From Pogonophryne albipinna (lineage: Eukaryota; Chordata; Actinopteri; Perciformes; Artedidraconidae), in the NCBI GenBank assembly GCA_028583405.1, contig CM053256.1, forward strand, positions 1,978,424 to 2,042,423: 64,000 nucleotides of DNA, in the 5' to 3' direction. The position numbers were made by a program, and so were the translations under genes. Positions 10,017-27,644 of the stretch are shown one piece after another (the first letter of the stretch is position 1; every line of letters begins with the position of its first letter). Under the pieces are notes generated by a model that ran no database searches, was not told the DNA's origin, and worked only from the letters and a program-made list of their open reading frames with translations.

Positions 10017-11057
10017 TAGGGCTATCAAACGATTACAATTTTTAATCAGATTAATCACAGCTTAAAAATTAATTAATCATGATTAATCACCATTCGAACT
10101 ATGTCCAAAATATGCCATTTCTTTATGTATATTGTTGTGGGAATGGAAAGATAAATGAAAGAAGGCGGATATATCCATTTAACATACAGTATCTATGTTT
10201 ATTATAAAAAAATTCTGCGTGTCAAAATGAAAGACAGCACACACACACCTATCAATCATCAAACCGTGGGGTCTTAATTCATTATGTGTTGATTTCTATC
10301 AACGGGGGGGTACTTCAGGAAAGTCGACAGGGAGGGGGGGGGGCGGCGGCTAGTGGAGTACTTCGTGACCACAGAGTGCGAACGTTGTGATCAGCTGTTT
10401 TAGCGCAGTTCTCCAGTGAAGGGGGGGGGGAGAAAGTCTCCCTCCGCAGCCGGTTGGCGTAGTTTTGGCACAATGCCGTTGTACAGACCGACATTAACAG
10501 CAGCCCTGTCTGTGCACACGGAGACCGACTCTGTCGTCCGGTGATCTAACCGCCTTCTGGAAAAGCTTCACAATTACGTCGGTACGCAAATGCGCTTTGT
10601 GACACAAGTTTCAGATTACGCACATAACCTGCGTACCAGTTATGTGCACCCCTGTACTACAGCAAAAGTATTCTCCGTCGGGACTTCCTGCAACAACACC
10701 GACATTATCAAAGATGTTCTATTGAGAAGACGATCACTACGTGACAAAAGTTTTCAAAACCGTTTCTGGTCTTCGGTATTTCCAGACAAGTGGCTACTGA
10801 AATCAATCTTACTAACTGCTGTCTGTGCAATTTACTCCACGCGAGTTGGCGGACTTTATTTAGCTTACTTTAACATCATTTTTCATGGTGGGGCTAAGCC
10901 ATTTCTTGGTATGGGTGTAGCCTACTACAGCCATACCCTGGCGCTGCCACTGGTGGGATGTATGGGGCGGGCCATTCTGCACATGCGTTAAATATTTTAA
11001 CGCAATTAATTCAAAAAATTAATTACCGCCGTTAACGCGATAATTTTGACAGCACTA
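10017..11057 (+). mobile_element. hAT-type element, TAGGGCTGTCAAA family, copy 1
   Basis: Ends TAGGGCTATCAAACGATT (left) and, reversed, TAGTGCTGTCAAAATTATCG (right). Flanks are ATATATAT on both sides, compatible with an 8-bp duplication but inside an AT repeat and so uninformative alone; copy 2 at 47458-48385 has a clear 8-bp duplication. The interior contains G-runs, a 133-codon frame (10590-10991) without a known domain, and AT-rich subterminal TTAATC/GATTAA motifs. Compared with copy 2 it has about 113 extra bases around 10330-10450. No transposase is present; non-autonomous. Confidence 0.85.
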
Positions 11058-11262
11058 ATATATATATATATACGTATATATTGGTGATCTGGCCATAAGA
11101 CACGTATGGTGATACAGGGTATTCAATATTAGGTTACTATGAATAGGGGGATTTTCTCAGCATCAACCAGCTACAACAGTAAAGTACTACTCAAACATGA
11201 TTGTATTGGTGATAATGGTAATATTGTATAACTACTATAACACCTCTACTGTGACATGTTTG

Positions 11263-11415
11263 CAGGGGCGGACTGGGACTCTGGACCGGCCCACTTCGGT
11301 ACCGCAAGTAAATACCGCTAGTAAATTGTCAACAGGGGGGGGGGGTGCTAGTGACCTATCCGACCGGCCCACTTCAGTATTCGTGCCGAACTTCCCGATG
11401 GCCAGTCCGCCACTG
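11263..11415. mobile_element. Short hAT-type MITE (153 bp)
   Basis: Left end CAGGGGCGGACTGG and right end CCAGTCCGCCACTG are inverted repeats with one mismatch. Perfect 8-bp flanking duplication CATGTTTG at 11255-11262 and 11416-11423. Interior has two copies of a CCGGCCCACTTC motif and a G-run. Too short to encode anything. Confidence 0.88.
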
Positions 11416-11439
11416 CATGTTTGCTTCCATTAATGTTCA

Positions 11440-12500
11440 AAAAGGTCTTTATTTTCCTCATACTTCTGTGCTGCAGCACCTCTTTTCACCCTCTGTCTGA
11501 AACCAGAGACCAGTCTGCTCTGATTGGTTAGCTAGCCCTGTAGTGATTGGTCCACCGCTTACAGAAGTAACGACTATCAGGTACAAGGTGTTGGGCCGCG
11601 AGCCAATAGAGAACCGCAGTGACGCGTCCTAAAACCCGGAACTAAGTTAGCATTTTTACCATGTCCGGTTCCTTCGACAAAAAGCAATGCAATTTCTCCA
11701 TAGGATTTTGGAAAATAGCTCCAAATAAGGTCTGTGTTTGACACAAATTGAAGAGACGGATCACGTTTTGTTCTACGACATTAAATACATCAGCACTGCA
11801 GTGACCCCGCTGGTGATTTTTGAAGAGTTTACGTGCAGATTTGACGACTGGTTGTTAACATGTGGCTGAATAGGACTACAGAAGTTGTCCAGGCCGTCTA
11901 ACGTCATTACACCGAACACGTAAAACACTCCCGCTAAGTTAGTTTTCCCTGTTCTGCTTGAAAGCAAGTACCTGCCTCCTGCAAACTGTTCAAACAAACG
12001 CTTCAACTTGTACCATTTACAATCTGTATGTTTGAATATGGATCTTAAGTTGGCATGACGTTGTAGCTGTAGTTCGTTTATAGCATAACGTTAGCATTTT
12101 GCTTCTGGCGACTAGATTTATGATTAGAAAATTATAAAAGTAGGGTAGACAAGTGGATATTATCCGGCTGAACAAAACGTGACCACAGACCTTATTTCGA
12201 GCTATTTTCCAAAATCCTATGGAGAAATTGCATTGCATTTTTGACGAAGGAACCGGAAGGAGTTTACTTCCGAGTTTTAGGACACTGGATTTTTTAGGAC
12301 ACCGTCACTGCGGTTCTCTATTGAAGCGTGAGTGTTACAGAAGTAAACAAAGGAGTCCAATGGAGGCTTTTAGTGAGGAGTGTGTGGGAGAGAAACTTCC
12401 TCTGCAGCGAACTTTGGGATTTTAGCTTTTGCAGACCATTTACATGCACCAAAAAACAAAGAAAAAAGGAACACCCCAAAAAGAATAATTATTTTGGGTA
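11440..12500. repeat. Older dispersed repeat, interrupted by the foldback element
   Basis: The left part (11440-11558, with CACCTCTTTTCACCCTCTGT) and the right part (12347-12500, with GCAGACCATTTACATGCACC) resemble, from memory, the two halves of a common fish repeat that ends near CCAAAAAGCATAATA. Here they are separated by the inverted-repeat structure at 11571-12334. Neither end of the older repeat is defined well enough for a superfamily. Confidence 0.35.
11571..12334. mobile_element. Foldback element with long inverted arms
   Basis: Bases about 11602-11772 and 12169-12323 form an imperfect inverted repeat; a 37-base block around GCAATGCAATTTCTCCATAG (left, 11684-11720) is perfectly matched on the right. 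The left arm has an extra block of about 24 bases (11737-11760). The loop is about 400 bases and has no recognised coding sequence. The 12-base TTACAGAAGTAA occurs directly on both sides (11559-11570 and 12335-12346) and may be the target duplication, in which case Mutator-like elements (long TIRs, 9-11-bp duplications) are a possible class. Exact ends are inferred. Confidence 0.6.
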
Positions 12501-14080
12501 AAATAAATGTCTGCACAGTATAACATAAATGACATAAATGTGATCACCAGCACTGATTTGGTCTCCTCTAAAGATCCTCCTACACCCCCTCATAGTGCCA
12601 AAGCACATTTCCACTATATTTCTTGTAATAGCGGTAGACACTGTAACATATGGTACTTCTTACAATGACAAAGTGACACGGAAACAAAGATTTAACGCCA
12701 ACTGCTGTAAACAACACAATCGGTTCGAATCCAGTTTGCTTCAACAGCTATTGCAAATGTGGAAATCTAAGTGAGATACTCCATCTTGTGCTTCCCGCTC
12801 CCTGTGTGTGTGTCACAGTGGGAACTCTGCTGCTCCGGGGTCTGCTCCCTCCAGTTATCAGCACAGGTGATTGAGAGCACAGACCGCCATCTCTCTATAG
12901 AGGGCACCCACAGACCCACAATGTCTTGTTTGCTAGAGCTGTGTACATTTTGTATTTGAAAGAGCAGCAAGTCAATGAATCTCGATAATGCGAGAGCCGG
13001 GCCACATAACTCACGTTGATAGTCCTTACATTGTGCCAAGAGGCGATAAATCTGCTCTGGGAGACATGAATATGCAGTGGCAGTCAGTCTGGCTTGTTCT
13101 TGCTTGCATGCCCCCTGATGCACAGTTTATTCCTCTCCCCCATTCCAAACTGAAAAATAAAACCAATGAGCCACAGCACTATCTCATCAAGAGTTTTCTA
13201 TTAAGCACAAAGAAATGTAGCAGCGCATTTTTCAGAATATGCTTAAAGACGACACATCATAAATGTAAAAAAAGGCATTTTGTAGTGCTGGTTTATTTGG
13301 GATATAAAATGTCTACTGTTATTAACATTATTTGTGATGTCAAATAGGTTGTATTTTATCAGAAAAAAAATATATATCTATCTTTCTTTCTATAACAAAA
13401 ATGAAATCTGAAATACATTTTTCAAAGTTATGACTCTGCAACTTTCATCTTTCTCAAGTTGATTTCAGTCTTTGATGCTGCTACAAGTTTCAGTTTTTGG
13501 CTAAATTCAGAGAAAGAAATGCAATCTGTACCATTAAGGGGTATTTCATTACTTTCAGCTGGGCTTTGCCTCCTCCACTGCAGTGGTGAGGGAGACATAA
13601 GCAGAACAACTCTGTGCCAATGTAAATGCAACCTGCAGCTTATATTTGACGGCTCTTTGCAAAAGGTATGAAAAATGGACGGCAGATAGGCAGCAGGCAG
13701 TTACGGGGGTTTAATGTACTCAACGACACAGACTAAATGTCTCAAATAAGAGCGATAAAAACCCTGCTTTGTCAACGGCCCAATTCTCAGCTGACACTTA
13801 TTTCCCTCATGCAAATAATTCATCCCATTCAGTGCTGCAGGCAGACGGGGGTTTCCTTCTTTCTAGCTTCAGGCAATGGGGGAAAAAATGCCTTTCCCTA
13901 TCTCAGTGCAGTAAATAAGAAAAAATAACTGCATTTCTAAGATTTCAGACCACAACAAATATATATCAACATATATAATGTGAAATAAATACATATTGCG
14001 TGTGTCTTTACAACGACTGGGAAAGTAGATAACCGGGTCATTGTTCCGATCCCTCTCACCTCAATAAAATACTTCTTGGA
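12501..14080. other. Upstream region of the receptor gene, no gene seen
   Basis: No exon, repeat terminus or RNA gene recognised. It probably includes distal promoter sequence of the grik3-like gene, but I cannot point to specific sites. Confidence 0.5.
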
Positions 14081-14867
14081 CATAGTTGACAAGTATGCGT
14101 AACGACGCGTGCCTCTAGTGGCACCGAGGAAGGAGGGTCGTCAGACACACGCAGATGCACGGCTCCTGCACTGCTTTTCCATCCAGCACAAACTGGAAGA
14201 TTTTTTTTAAATGAACACTGTTTAACAAAGAGCCTTTTGAGCACATTTGGACGTTCTTCAATAACAAGCCTTGTGCCATCGCCGTGCGCAACTGGACAGG
14301 GTGTCGCGGAGCGGCTTTTCCACCTTCACAAAGTACCTCTGTGGTAAATGAACACTTTTCATGACTGGATTGCGGGACTGGAGTGATAAGCAGTAAGCAG
14401 ATTTTGAATGTCTGAGGTTCGTTCATTTTCCTCAGCACTCATCGTGTGACGCTTTTCTCTGTTTGCCTTTCGGCGACAGAAGCAAAGTTCCGCAGGCGCA
14501 GTTCTTCTCCTCCTCCACAGCGGTGCGGGAGTCCGGCTCGGCTGTTGCGGTGCTACTTGCCAGTAGACAGATAGCATCGGCGGTAGGAGGGGATACAGAG
14601 ACTCCTGCAGGCTAATTGTAGCAGCCTGTGTTCGCAGGTGTAATACTGATCCGCCTGTAAAGGACTGGGGGCTTCATCCTCACCGAGCCGCTCTCAGAGT
14701 TGTGAGTAACAGAAAGAAAAAACCTGAGAGAATGTTGCACCAAGTACAATGAGCGTAAATTTGTCGCAGACACCAAAATCCATATATGCTCCGTCGAATT
14801 CATTTTTGATGAGCAATTCTGAGTCGTCTTTGGAATTTTAAAAAGTGGATCCCGCGACTTTACAACC
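14081..14867 (+). promoter_or_regulatory. grik3: Promoter and 5'UTR region of the grik3-like gene
   Basis: Base composition changes here: CG dinucleotides become frequent (for example 14100-14120, 14281-14312, 14461-14560) in contrast to the AT-rich flanks, as in a CpG-type vertebrate promoter. No clear TATA box is placed before a start site, and the transcription start cannot be located by eye. The last 150-250 bases before 14868 are presumably 5'UTR. It contains short upstream ATGs, one opening a 30-codon uORF. Confidence 0.5.
14749..14841 (+). other. Upstream ORF in the receptor 5'UTR
   Basis: A 30-codon frame (ATG at 14749, a second in-frame ATG at 14809, TAA at 14839-14841) ends 26 bases before the receptor ATG. 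If the transcript starts upstream of 14749 it could lower translation of the main frame. The peptide has no known domain. Confidence 0.45.
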
Positions 14868-14982
14868 ATGCGAAATACTTGGCTGTCTCCCCGGAGTGCG
14901 ATTTGGGAATACTGGACATTGCTGATTGCATGTCTCTTTTGGATTCACTACTCTAACGGGATGCCTCATGTTATTCGAATAG
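14868..14982 (+). CDS. grik3: Kainate receptor GluK3-like, coding exon 1 (partial gene)
   Basis: This exon encodes the N-terminus and signal peptide of an ionotropic kainate glutamate receptor subunit, a ligand-gated cation channel of neuronal membranes. The 38 codons plus one base contain WEYW (residues 13-16), a hydrophobic signal core (LLIACLFWI, 18-26) and GMPHVIRI (31-38), which is where the mature amino-terminal domain begins. WEYW and GMPHVIRI match GluK3 rather than GluK1 (PQVLRI) or GluK2 (THVLRF). The ATG has A at -3. The exon ends after the first base of a glycine codon (phase 1) at a consensus donor GTAAGT (14983-14988), agreeing with VIRI-G at the exon 1/2 border of this family. 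The rest of the gene lies beyond the window. A fish-specific paralogue of grik3 cannot be excluded. Confidence 0.9.
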
Positions 14983-14988
14983 GTAAGT

Positions 14989-17639
14989 TATTCACATTTA
15001 CATTTGCACATGTTGGCATTATAACATTGAAAGTTGCTCTTTATTCCGCGTATTTCAGTGCGGCTCCTCAGCCGCGCGTCCGCAGCAGCAGCGGGTAGTT
15101 TTTGGAGTAAATGGGCAGTCTCTTCCAGTTACCGTTCGCCTCACTCGGGTCGTGTGTGGATTTTCATTTTACTCAAACAAGGGGCAGCAGTAAGCAACAA
15201 GAGAGCAGTGCATTATTGCAAACGATCGACTGTAAAATTGATGATGCCTTCTACTCAGAGACCATGCGATTAAATATTATGGGTTAGTGTGACCTCTATG
15301 CACTCTGCTTTGTCTGTTCCATTTTCTGCAGCCAGCATGTTGAGTCACCAGCTAAATTCAGGCTCATTGCCATGCCTTCTGGGAGTGAGTTTTAACATTT
15401 AAGGACAAGTCTATTCAAGTAAAATATACATTATCAAATTAAGTAGGCCTACATGTAAAAGTTTCAAACAATGTGAGAAATTATTCATTATGAGACATAA
15501 GATCTAATCTTAGTGTAGCCTAACTACTAAACAAAATGCACACACTATAGGACAAAAACACTGCACTGTCAAATCCTCCTCCTGATCTTCCACACATGTG
15601 AGACATAAAAAAGAAGCAGCAGGGTCTGTGCTGGCGTTTTCCAATCACTCACTGAGGAACAATGTGAGAATTGTCATTTGGAAGCTGGCGATGCAATGAA
15701 ACATTGTACGCCGCCAAGAGACAGGAGCAGAATGAAGATCAATACGTTTTTTGTCACAAGGCAAATCGTTTTTGACATTTGGCAGAGTGCCATGTAGGAC
15801 AATTACTCAAAATGGCATTGGCCCACATTAACATACAGGTACAACAGCCGGGTACAGGCAGGGAGCGAGAGCATCTTAATAGCATGGAGCTTTATATCTT
15901 TGAGGTATAAACGCTGGGAAAAGTGGATGAATGTTAGTAAATTGCATATTCTATATTTCAGTTCTCTAACAGAGGTGAATGGGATTTCCAAACCAGGTGT
16001 CTCTGGTATGGTATGTCTGCAAATTACCAATGTGCCACTCAAATGTTGTAATGAAATTCCTGTCAATCTGGTCATTGAGCTACATTTTTTCAGATTTAAG
16101 TTTCAGACTTCAACAGGATGAATTATAGCAACATTTGACAGCTCTTAAACCTGGAGTGAATGCTGTCACATTTTTAGACATCCTAAAAAGAGAGATTCAA
16201 AAGCAGAATAACGTGTAAGACTGTAAAACAATGTTTAGTGCTGAGTGTCCCTGTGATTGACTGCTGCACTCTGAAGAGCCATGACTCCCCTGACATCGCT
16301 GTGTATGGACTTTGGTGATGTCTTAGAAATCACATAAATCCTTAAAGCTCTCGTTCTACTGATGTTCACTGTTTGGTCAAAGGGACACATGTTATTCCCT
16401 TCTTTCTTTCTCCTTTACTGTGGCAGCATCTCAAATGAAGACCTGAAATAGACTTGACAGGCATTGTTTTTAAAAATGTCAAAGTGCTGAGACAAATTTA
16501 CCTTGAAATGTGCTACAGTCGCACTACTGCTTTTTATAGAACCTATCATTGGTTGCGTTGCAGGAACAGTTTTCATTTTTGTGTGTTCCCAAGATTGTAT
16601 TTTGACAAGCCGAGAACAGGGACATGCAAGAGAGGGTTGCTGAATTTGCCTTATTGCCAAAAAAAAGAACAATCAAAAGGCTGTTTGCTTCATGTGATTT
16701 TTTGAAGTAGAGTGTTTATGAACAACGGCCATGTGTGTATCTAATTTACAAAAAAAATAGGCATTTGTAAAATAACAACAAATATCTCATTTAAAAAAAA
16801 AAAAACTGGCTTTACAAAATGTAACTTGAGGGTGTGCATAACATACAAAAACGTGTGTGTATGCAGCCATAGTATTTTCAGTGAGAGGTCGTCAGTATTC
16901 ACAGTCTGTTGATTCTTGGAGGGATGAGCGCATTTTCGAGTGTGTGTGGTGGACCTTTTTGTCCTCTCTTTTTTTTGCTATTTGATACTTGGTGTGCAAG
17001 TGTGTGTGCGCTCCTCTGTGTCACAACCACCCTGCTAAAAACCAACAGAGGGCTCTCTTATAGTCAGAGCATGGTGGCCAACGCCGCTCCTCAGCACTGG
17101 TTACTAACACAAACAAAACAGTCTAAATCCTCAAGGTGGGCGGTGGCATTTCAGCGCTCTGTCTGTGCCGTGTCTGCTCTTGGTTAGGTGGCCTGTGCAC
17201 TTCTCCAAGTACACCATCTGGGTAATGGTGGGCATCCAAGGTAGAGTTGTTGCCATTGATTTTAGTGCTTTAACAGTGCACTGCTCTAAGTTGCGGCCAG
17301 ATGGTCGCTCCATCTTGTTCTGCAGCTTCTATTTGTTGGAGGGAATAAAAGACTGCTCCTTCTGCATTTGTCCACTTACACGCTGTGCTACTCGCCAGTT
17401 TCTCTCCACCTGCCTTTGGTAATTTTTTCCTGCTCCTGACATATTTTGCAACCTCTCATCTCATCTAGGAGGCATTTCAGTAGATAGTGCATGTTGTTAC
17501 ATTAAAGCTGAAAGTGCTGGAGGAGGATCCTTTATTTCAGATAGAAGAAGCATGTGTCTGCAGATAATGCGTATGTTTTCCAACATGGAATAGGATGCAG
17601 TATGGAAATTACTTAAATGTTGCTTTTTGTGCCTTGTTC
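14989..17639. other. Intronic sequence, nothing recognised
   Basis: Proximal intron. CpG-richer for the first 200 bases (to about 15180), then AT-rich. No repeat ends or exon-like frames recognised. Proximal enhancers are plausible but unsupported by sequence alone. Confidence 0.5.
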
Positions 17640-18050
17640 TGTAATCCTAGGGAGTGACATTTCTTCTGCACAAATCATTCAGCTCACTGCGAGGGGGACC
17701 CAAGTTCCCATCAGCAAAAACACGTGGGTTTGCTATCCTGGCTCCAAAATGGTGGAATGAGCTTCCCATTGAAATCAGGACAGCAGATAGCTTACACACC
17801 TTCCGGCGCAGACTGAAAACTCATCTCTTTCGACTCCACTTCGAGCGATAGAACTATTAACAAAGCACTTATATACTAATAAAGGACAGGCTTATCTAAA
17901 GCCAGTTGAGTAGCACTTGAAATGTTTGCTCTATGAAACCTGATGTACTTATATGATTCTGTTTTCTACTAGTTTGTATTTTGTTGGTCGAACGCACTTA
18001 TTGTAAGTCGCTTTGGATAAAAGCGTCAGCTAAATGCAATGTAATGTAAT
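17640..18050 (+). mobile_element. LINE 3' end, 5'-truncated, sense to the gene
   Basis: A remnant C-terminal reading frame ends at 17851 with a typical LINE ORF2 terminus (WWNELPIEIRTADSLHTFRR then LKTHLFRLHF). It is followed by about 150 bases of 3'UTR and the fish LINE end GTAAGTCGCTTTGGATAAAA, then AATGT-type repeats to 18050. It looks like an L2/CR1-type element. This is the only LINE fragment I see in sense orientation in this intron. Confidence 0.8.
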
Positions 18051-23683
<5,633 letters not shown>

Positions 23684-23687
23684 TTAA

Positions 23688-24023
23688 AGGTAGGGTAGGT
23701 AAGAATGGAGAAACCAGCTCGAGTGCACTAGAATTTGAAAATACGCATCCGAAAAAAATCTGCCCCTTCCTTCAGACTTCCTTACAGAGCCCCTCCTCCA
23801 ACACACACGAACACGCAGATGACCAATGAGGACACGAGATAAGTTTGTGCACGAGATGGAAGGCTGACAGGCAGGTAGGCCCGGCTCATATGATTGGTCT
23901 TGCTTTTTACAGCGCCACGGCTTCCACAGATGACATTTTTTTATATATTTATTGTCAAAGCATTTAATGTATTCATTGCTAACCGGATGTAAGTGTTTCT
24001 GAAGTGAATTACCTACCCGACCA
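23688..24023. mobile_element. TTAA-flanked MITE (336 bp)
   Basis: Left end AGGTAGGGTAGGTAA and right end TTACCTACCCGACCA are inverted repeats with two mismatches in 15. TTAA lies on both sides (23684-23687 and 24024-24027), the duplication used by piggyBac and Kolobok elements. The interior (GAAACCAGCTCGAGTGCACT, later ACAGCGCCACGGCTTCCACA) matches, from memory, a repeat common in fish genomes. No transposase. Confidence 0.8.
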
Positions 24024-24027
24024 TTAA

Positions 24028-27000
24028 TGTAACTATTAATAAACTCTGAGGATACGTGGGTGAAAAAAACGTGAGCATAATCTCTTGTAATATAATTTAA
24101 ATGTAATGTTAGGTCATAAAGAATGTGAAATAGAGCCTTTAGTATAGTATAAGTCATAAGAAGGAAACAAAAGAGCTCTTACCACAATAATATGTCTAGA
24201 CTTACAAATCTATTAAGAACATTTAGAGTGTTGCACAGTTTGGAAATGGCATTACTCCAAATGTCTTAAAAGGTCAATTACAAATGTCAAGTGCTAGCAA
24301 GGCTCCTAATGGTGGCGAACACACATGTATTACTATAACGAAGCCATTATATCACTGACTTGTTTTTACAGTACAGTATATTAAACTAATTAAAATCAAA
24401 TTTACAGTACAAATATTATTTTGTTTAAATCAAATTTACGCTATTTATTTATTTTTCATTTACACCAAGGGGCTTTTTGTTAGCCTGATTAGTACTTGGA
24501 GACATTTATAACCATCAGAACATTGACCACATTTAAAATAATTGGCATCACGCTGGCATCACAGAATTAATGCTCACTTAATGTCCTGCTCAGCCTCCCT
24601 CTGCACTGTTCACATATGGATCGGCTGTCTGCCAGAGGCGTAATTACTGCAAACGTGGTTAGGAGCATTGTTATTGTAGAGTACTAAAATACACAACATA
24701 AAAACGAGTAATCTCTTATCTAGGCAATTTAATAAAAAGCCCTGAAATTATTATATTTGTAGTAATTCATTCAGTAAAAATACAGTCGATTGCTACGGTG
24801 TCCTTCATATTATATATTGAATACTTATTTGTCACGACTCATCTTGCTACTGGAATTTATTTGATTGTTTAAAAACATGAAATTACGAATGTATAGAAAA
24901 TATGTAAGGCTGAAACAGCATGTTGATTAATTCATTTATCAATGGAGAGAAAATGTATCGTCACATGAGATTGTATTTATATTTCACATACATGTTCAAG
25001 CTAAAATACTTAATGCCCCCTTATTCCAACGTCTGTGTTGTGAGAAGATGCTGTTTTTCGGTTTCTTTAATTGGCTTCAGGAAATTGTATTTAAAATGCA
25101 AAAGATTCAAAAGGTTTATTACCATATGATATACACAACTATGGTGTATTATGTAATGAATGACGTTGGTTGCAGGTTCCCCATTAATGTGTTGGCCATT
25201 TTTCTGACATATATACCCAATAATTCATAAAGAAAATACACATTATCCCAAAAGAAAGCAATTATTTTACATGCAGTCCTCAAAAACAAAAAACTGTAAG
25301 TTTGATACATAAAACAGCCCAAATACTCAAAGTATTTGTAGATGCGTATGTCACTTGTACCAAGCATAGGGAACAATCTGATATTCAACCACACAAGAAA
25401 AGGGGATACTTTTAAAAATATGATCTCTTTTTCCACACCTCTATCATTGCTCGGAGGCCAAGGAACATTACGGAGGATTTGTAGGCTACATTTCCAGTAT
25501 TTTATGGTTGTTTGCCAGATCCCAGACAGATACCTCATGTTCCTTATCAGTATTCTGTCTCGGTATTGGAGGACAGTATGACAGGATGAGCACGGTGTGT
25601 ATCTATGTGTTTGTCTGAGTGCAGCCTATTAGTGTAGCGAGCCTCTCCAGCCACTGTCAAACTTGAAACAGAGGACAGGAGGAGGTTTTACCTCCAATTA
25701 CGTGATGCAATGCGATGCACCATCATGCTGCCTCGCTGTCAGACTAATATCTCTTTATTAATTTGTTTTCGTTTCACATTCTACGTAAAGTAATCCCCCC
25801 TATTCCAGTACTTCTATAATTTTCTTGAATAACGAAATAACCATTTATTAGAAGTCGTGTTCTTTTAAGAGGGTACAAGATAAGCTTTGTTTGGGTTTCA
25901 TCCACTTGCTCTTTTCTTACCAGACAGAAGATGCTTACATATGCTCATTGAGCTAATCCCTTGCCATGGTAAATGAGAACTCCCTTCTCTCACCTTTCTT
26001 GCCCCATACCCCTTCTGTCTCCCCAATGCACTGTATTACAAGACTTACATTTCAATTTGTAAGCCCAATCCGGGGATCTTAGGAGCTGCTGGTTGGAAAG
26101 CAATTGGGGCTCATTCTATCTGTTCCCCCCATGTTTCCAATCCATTTATGATTATTTAAAAAGATCAAATGGCTTGAATAAACCGCTTGCTGAACCAATT
26201 TTCTCTTCTTTTCTTTTGTCCCCTTTCCCCCCCACACATTTGATTGAACCCACCATCCACCTTCTGCTTCCCTGGTCATCCTTGAACCTTGATTTCAGAA
26301 TCAGAGGTGGGGGGTTGGAATAACAGCACATTGAAATGAGCTGGTGATTTCCTTCCTCCCAGCATGGTGATGGAGGGCTTGAGTGATCGCGCCCCTCAAG
26401 CCCCTCCTTGGTGGTTGATTAGCTGTGGAGTCCTGGAGCTCCGCATTGACACTGGCTCATCAGACCCTCCTCAGCCTGTCAGAGACCCCCTTGATTGCAC
26501 CGAGCTTCATAATTGTCCCCCATTCTGCAGAAGTGTCCGACGTGGTGTCATGTCCTCTTTGTGTCAGTGAATGCCACGTTATATTCAACTTTTCCTGGTG
26601 CTACTCTGAATGTGGTTATAATAATGCATAATTGAATTGTATGGATGCAAGGTGGAACTGAACTGCTTCTTCTTCTCTCTGTGAGCCAGCACCATCATCA
26701 GCTGAAAAGGGCCCAGTGTAATTAATTTTTTTTACTAAGGCAATTGAAGAAGAATTGCCAACGTGGCATTTATAATCAATTAGTTGGAAGACATGATTGA
26801 AAGTTAAAGCAGTCAGAACAGAGAACTCTGAGGGTTCAGGCCCCGGCTGTCGTTTCATACGGCTTATGTGGCTCAAGGTGTGGAACTCATCAAATCCTGA
26901 ACGGTCTTAATTATTTGTATGTCCTGGCAACAGCCTCAGAGGACACTTGCATTTCTTAAGGTTTCTTAAAGACTTGCGATCCCTCTGTGACACTGGCTGA

Positions 27001-27644
27001 CAAGTCTAAAGACCCTTTACTGGCCAAATATGGGTTAGTACTCAAAGTGTGAATTGATTCAAGGCCTCAGATGTCAATTTGTCACATACACACTTTGGCT
27101 TTGAGATTGATGTGAGGGAAAAAAGTTGAGCCTCTCTGTTTTGGACTTGTGGCTAAAGAGGTTTTTGTAGCTGCAGTAATGTGTGCAAGTCCTGCCTGCA
27201 TAGTAGGGAGTAGAGATCTGATGAAATGGTCGCCCGAGCGGACCCCTCTCTGTAAGGGTATACTGTCTCGAGCAGAGCAGTTCTCATACCGTTTGGTAAC
27301 GCCCTCGTGTTTATAAGTCTTTCACAGCACAAGAGAAAGTGTTTAGGACCCACGATAAATGGTTTAATTTCTTAAGCTATCTGAGATGTTGCCTTTCCTT
27401 CCAAAACGCTGTTGGGTGTGGACCGTGTAAGATTCTTGATGATTAGGACCGTTCAGGTAGTTATCTTCAGGTACTCCCAACAAGTGACATCTTGATTCTA
27501 TGCTTCTAGGTAAGCCTGCTGATCATTGATGGAAATGCAGTCTGATTACTGGGTCATCAGCAAACCTGACATTGGAGTTGAGGCGGTTTCTGATCAAACA
27601 GTGGTACGTGGACAGGGAGGGCAGGCAAAGGCCAGGAACCAGGC
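24028..27644. other. Intronic sequence, nothing recognised
   Basis: About 3.6 kb, AT-rich. Contains pyrimidine-rich stretches (25970-26030, 26200-26240) but no exon supported by homology. Confidence 0.5.

Noticed and set aside
11773..12006. 77-codon minus-strand frame in the loop of the foldback element
   Set aside because: No recognised domain, and it lies in repeat DNA; could be a decayed transposon product but unsupported.
15034..15273. 79-codon frame just after exon 1 as a second coding exon
   Set aside because: No similarity to kainate-receptor sequence; it lies directly after the strong exon 1 donor and reads CpG-rich intron.
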